Under the pieces are notes generated by a model that did no database searches, was not told the DNA's origin, and saw only the letters and a program-made list of their open reading frames with translations. The position numbers and the translations under genes were made by a program. Source: Bifidobacterium hapali (GTDB taxonomy: Bacteria; Actinomycetota; Actinomycetes; Actinomycetales; Bifidobacteriaceae). Taken from it: a stretch of 64,000 nucleotides of DNA. Positions within the stretch are counted from its first letter, which is position 1, and the number at the start of each line of letters is the position of its first letter. This document shows positions 63,256 through 64,000 of the stretch, piece after piece. The stretch covers positions 1 to 64,000 of the forward strand of contig NZ_MWWY01000005.1 in the NCBI RefSeq assembly GCF_002259755.1, written 5' to 3'.

Positions 63256-63319
63256 TGTGGGCATAGGCTGTTCATAATAACCTCATATTTGACCATTTCA
63301 TGAACAGCCTATGCCCACA
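63256..63319 (+). terminator. hairpin after the DUF6020-like gene
   Basis: Perfect 20-bp stem (63256-63275 with 63300-63319) and a 24-base loop, lying between two genes in the same direction. Confidence 0.78.
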
Positions 63320-63413
63320 ACAAGTTATAAGGAACGTCTATAAGTACGTGGCGTTGCGCACCGTAACCAGCCGGTATATTAGCCGATAACAAGTTGCGGG
63401 GAAGGCAATGGTT

Positions 63414-63965
63414 ATGGCGTTAGAAATACTGGACTGGCATGATGGGGATCTGCTGGCAAAGCCGGTGTTAAATGCATTGAACGCGTTAATCGCGTCCGGT
63501 GTGCCGGAACGCTTAATTCTTGGTGTCACTATTAATACGGATGAGGAATCGGATACTGATATATGGTGTCCTCGATATGACGTGCCGTTTGCGAACACCG
63601 GTAACGTGGTCGTCGTGCATACGCATAAGACCCGTAAAGCGCCGCCGCAGTTTGCTGCTGCGCTTGTTACGGCAGATACGCGCGCAGATCTCAACGGTGT
63701 GGTTAAACATACGTTGGAAGTTTCAAAAGTGAGTTTTGCGCCGATTACAGATGCCGTTGAAGCAACTGGTATGGAATCAGGCGGTATGTCGCCAATCGGA
63801 TTGCCGGAAGGCTGGCCGATACTGGTTGACCAGCATATTCTCGCAGTACCGAAACTCTATATTGGCTCAGGTATTCGCCCGTCCAAACTTGTGGTTGACG
63901 GTGCGATTTTCGCTGATCTTCCCGGTGTAACGTTCGTGGCTGGATTAGGAAAACCGCGTTTGTGA
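63414..63965 (+). CDS. YbaK/EbsC-type aminoacyl-tRNA deacylase
   Basis: A 183-residue editing-domain protein. The C-terminal block VTADTRADLNGVVKHTLEVS, then GMESGGMSPIGLPEGWPILV, matches YbaK/INS-like trans-editing factors that hydrolyse mischarged tRNA (for example Cys- or Ala-tRNA-Pro). The N-terminal half is longer than in E. coli YbaK. I prefer the ATG at 63414, eight bases after GGGGAAGG, to the one at 63408, which is too close. No partner synthetase adjoins it. Substrate specificity is not readable from sequence. Confidence 0.85.
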   Translation: MALEILDWHDGDLLAKPVLNALNALIASGVPERLILGVTINTDEESDTDIWCPRYDVPFANTGNVVVVHTHKTRKAPPQFAAALVTADTRADLNGVVKHTLEVSKVSFAPITDAVEATGMESGGMSPIGLPEGWPILVDQHILAVPKLYIGSGIRPSKLVVDGAIFADLPGVTFVAGLGKPRL

Positions 63966-63996
63966 CAAGCCAGTAACAAGCCAGTGACAAGTCAGC
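63964..63996. repeat. three 11-base tandem repeats after the deacylase gene
   Basis: GACAAGCCAGT, AACAAGCCAGT and GACAAGTCAGC follow one another directly, starting within the stop codon region. The window ends four bases later. Confidence 0.6.
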
Positions 63997-64000
63997 GGCA

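Overview
This window reads as a chromosomal segment of a Bifidobacterium-type actinobacterium. Supporting this are a large single-chain PurL, a hisS-aspS pair, a DUF349 coiled-coil protein, a two-domain universal stress protein, LplABC-type sugar uptake genes without their own ATPase, many glycoside-active genes, and the mid-range base composition. Genus is an inference from gene content and protein style; no rRNA is present to confirm it. There is one tRNA gene (His) and one truncated IS256-family element at the left edge.

Layout. 1-722: right end of an IS256-family element. 873-3950: amino acid permease diverging from alanine racemase. 4064-9297: a zinc-starvation island with a Zur/Fur regulator, a ZnuA-ZinT fusion protein, five cysteine-poor ribosomal protein paralogues (L28, L33, S14, L36, L32), a P-loop-less CobW-like protein and a second metal-binding lipoprotein, with candidate Zur boxes at 7395 and 8249. 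9542-17675: a LacI-controlled glycan module (regulator, DUF5695-like enzyme, binding protein, two permeases) with three copies of one operator. 17839-25397: a lactonase and purine genes purT, purC, purL. 25542-28638: glycosyltransferase, threonine aldolase and tRNA-His. 28894-34358: TetR regulator and two GH3 glycosidases. 34595-39046: MarR and a heterodimeric ABC exporter. 39104-42673: AAA/DUF4143 ATPase, ribokinase-like kinase and nucleoside hydrolase. 42774-50392: dgt, dnaG, a Usp protein and clpC. 50494-55978: CodA-type deaminase, PucR regulator, MHS transporter and creatininase-family hydrolase, a plausible creatinine or N-heterocycle pathway. 56147-61012: DUF349 protein, hisS, aspS. 61184-63965: a 58-codon unrecognised gene, a DUF6020-like membrane protein and a YbaK-type deacylase.

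The most unusual material is intergenic. Every convergent gene junction holds a long inverted repeat, usually without an obvious U-tract. Several non-convergent gaps hold larger palindromic structures that terminators do not explain: two hairpins upstream of dnaG whose loops are perfect reverse complements of each other (44-nt match); a tandem array of five ~62-bp imperfect palindromes beside tRNA-His, with a related solitary 33-bp perfect hairpin 2.7 kb away; a 162-bp nested palindrome between purT and purC; and nested repeats upstream of the DUF4143 ATPase and between the glycosyltransferase and threonine aldolase genes. Each locus tends to use its own private sequence in a similar multi-copy, both-orientation layout. 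This is the best candidate for something undescribed here.
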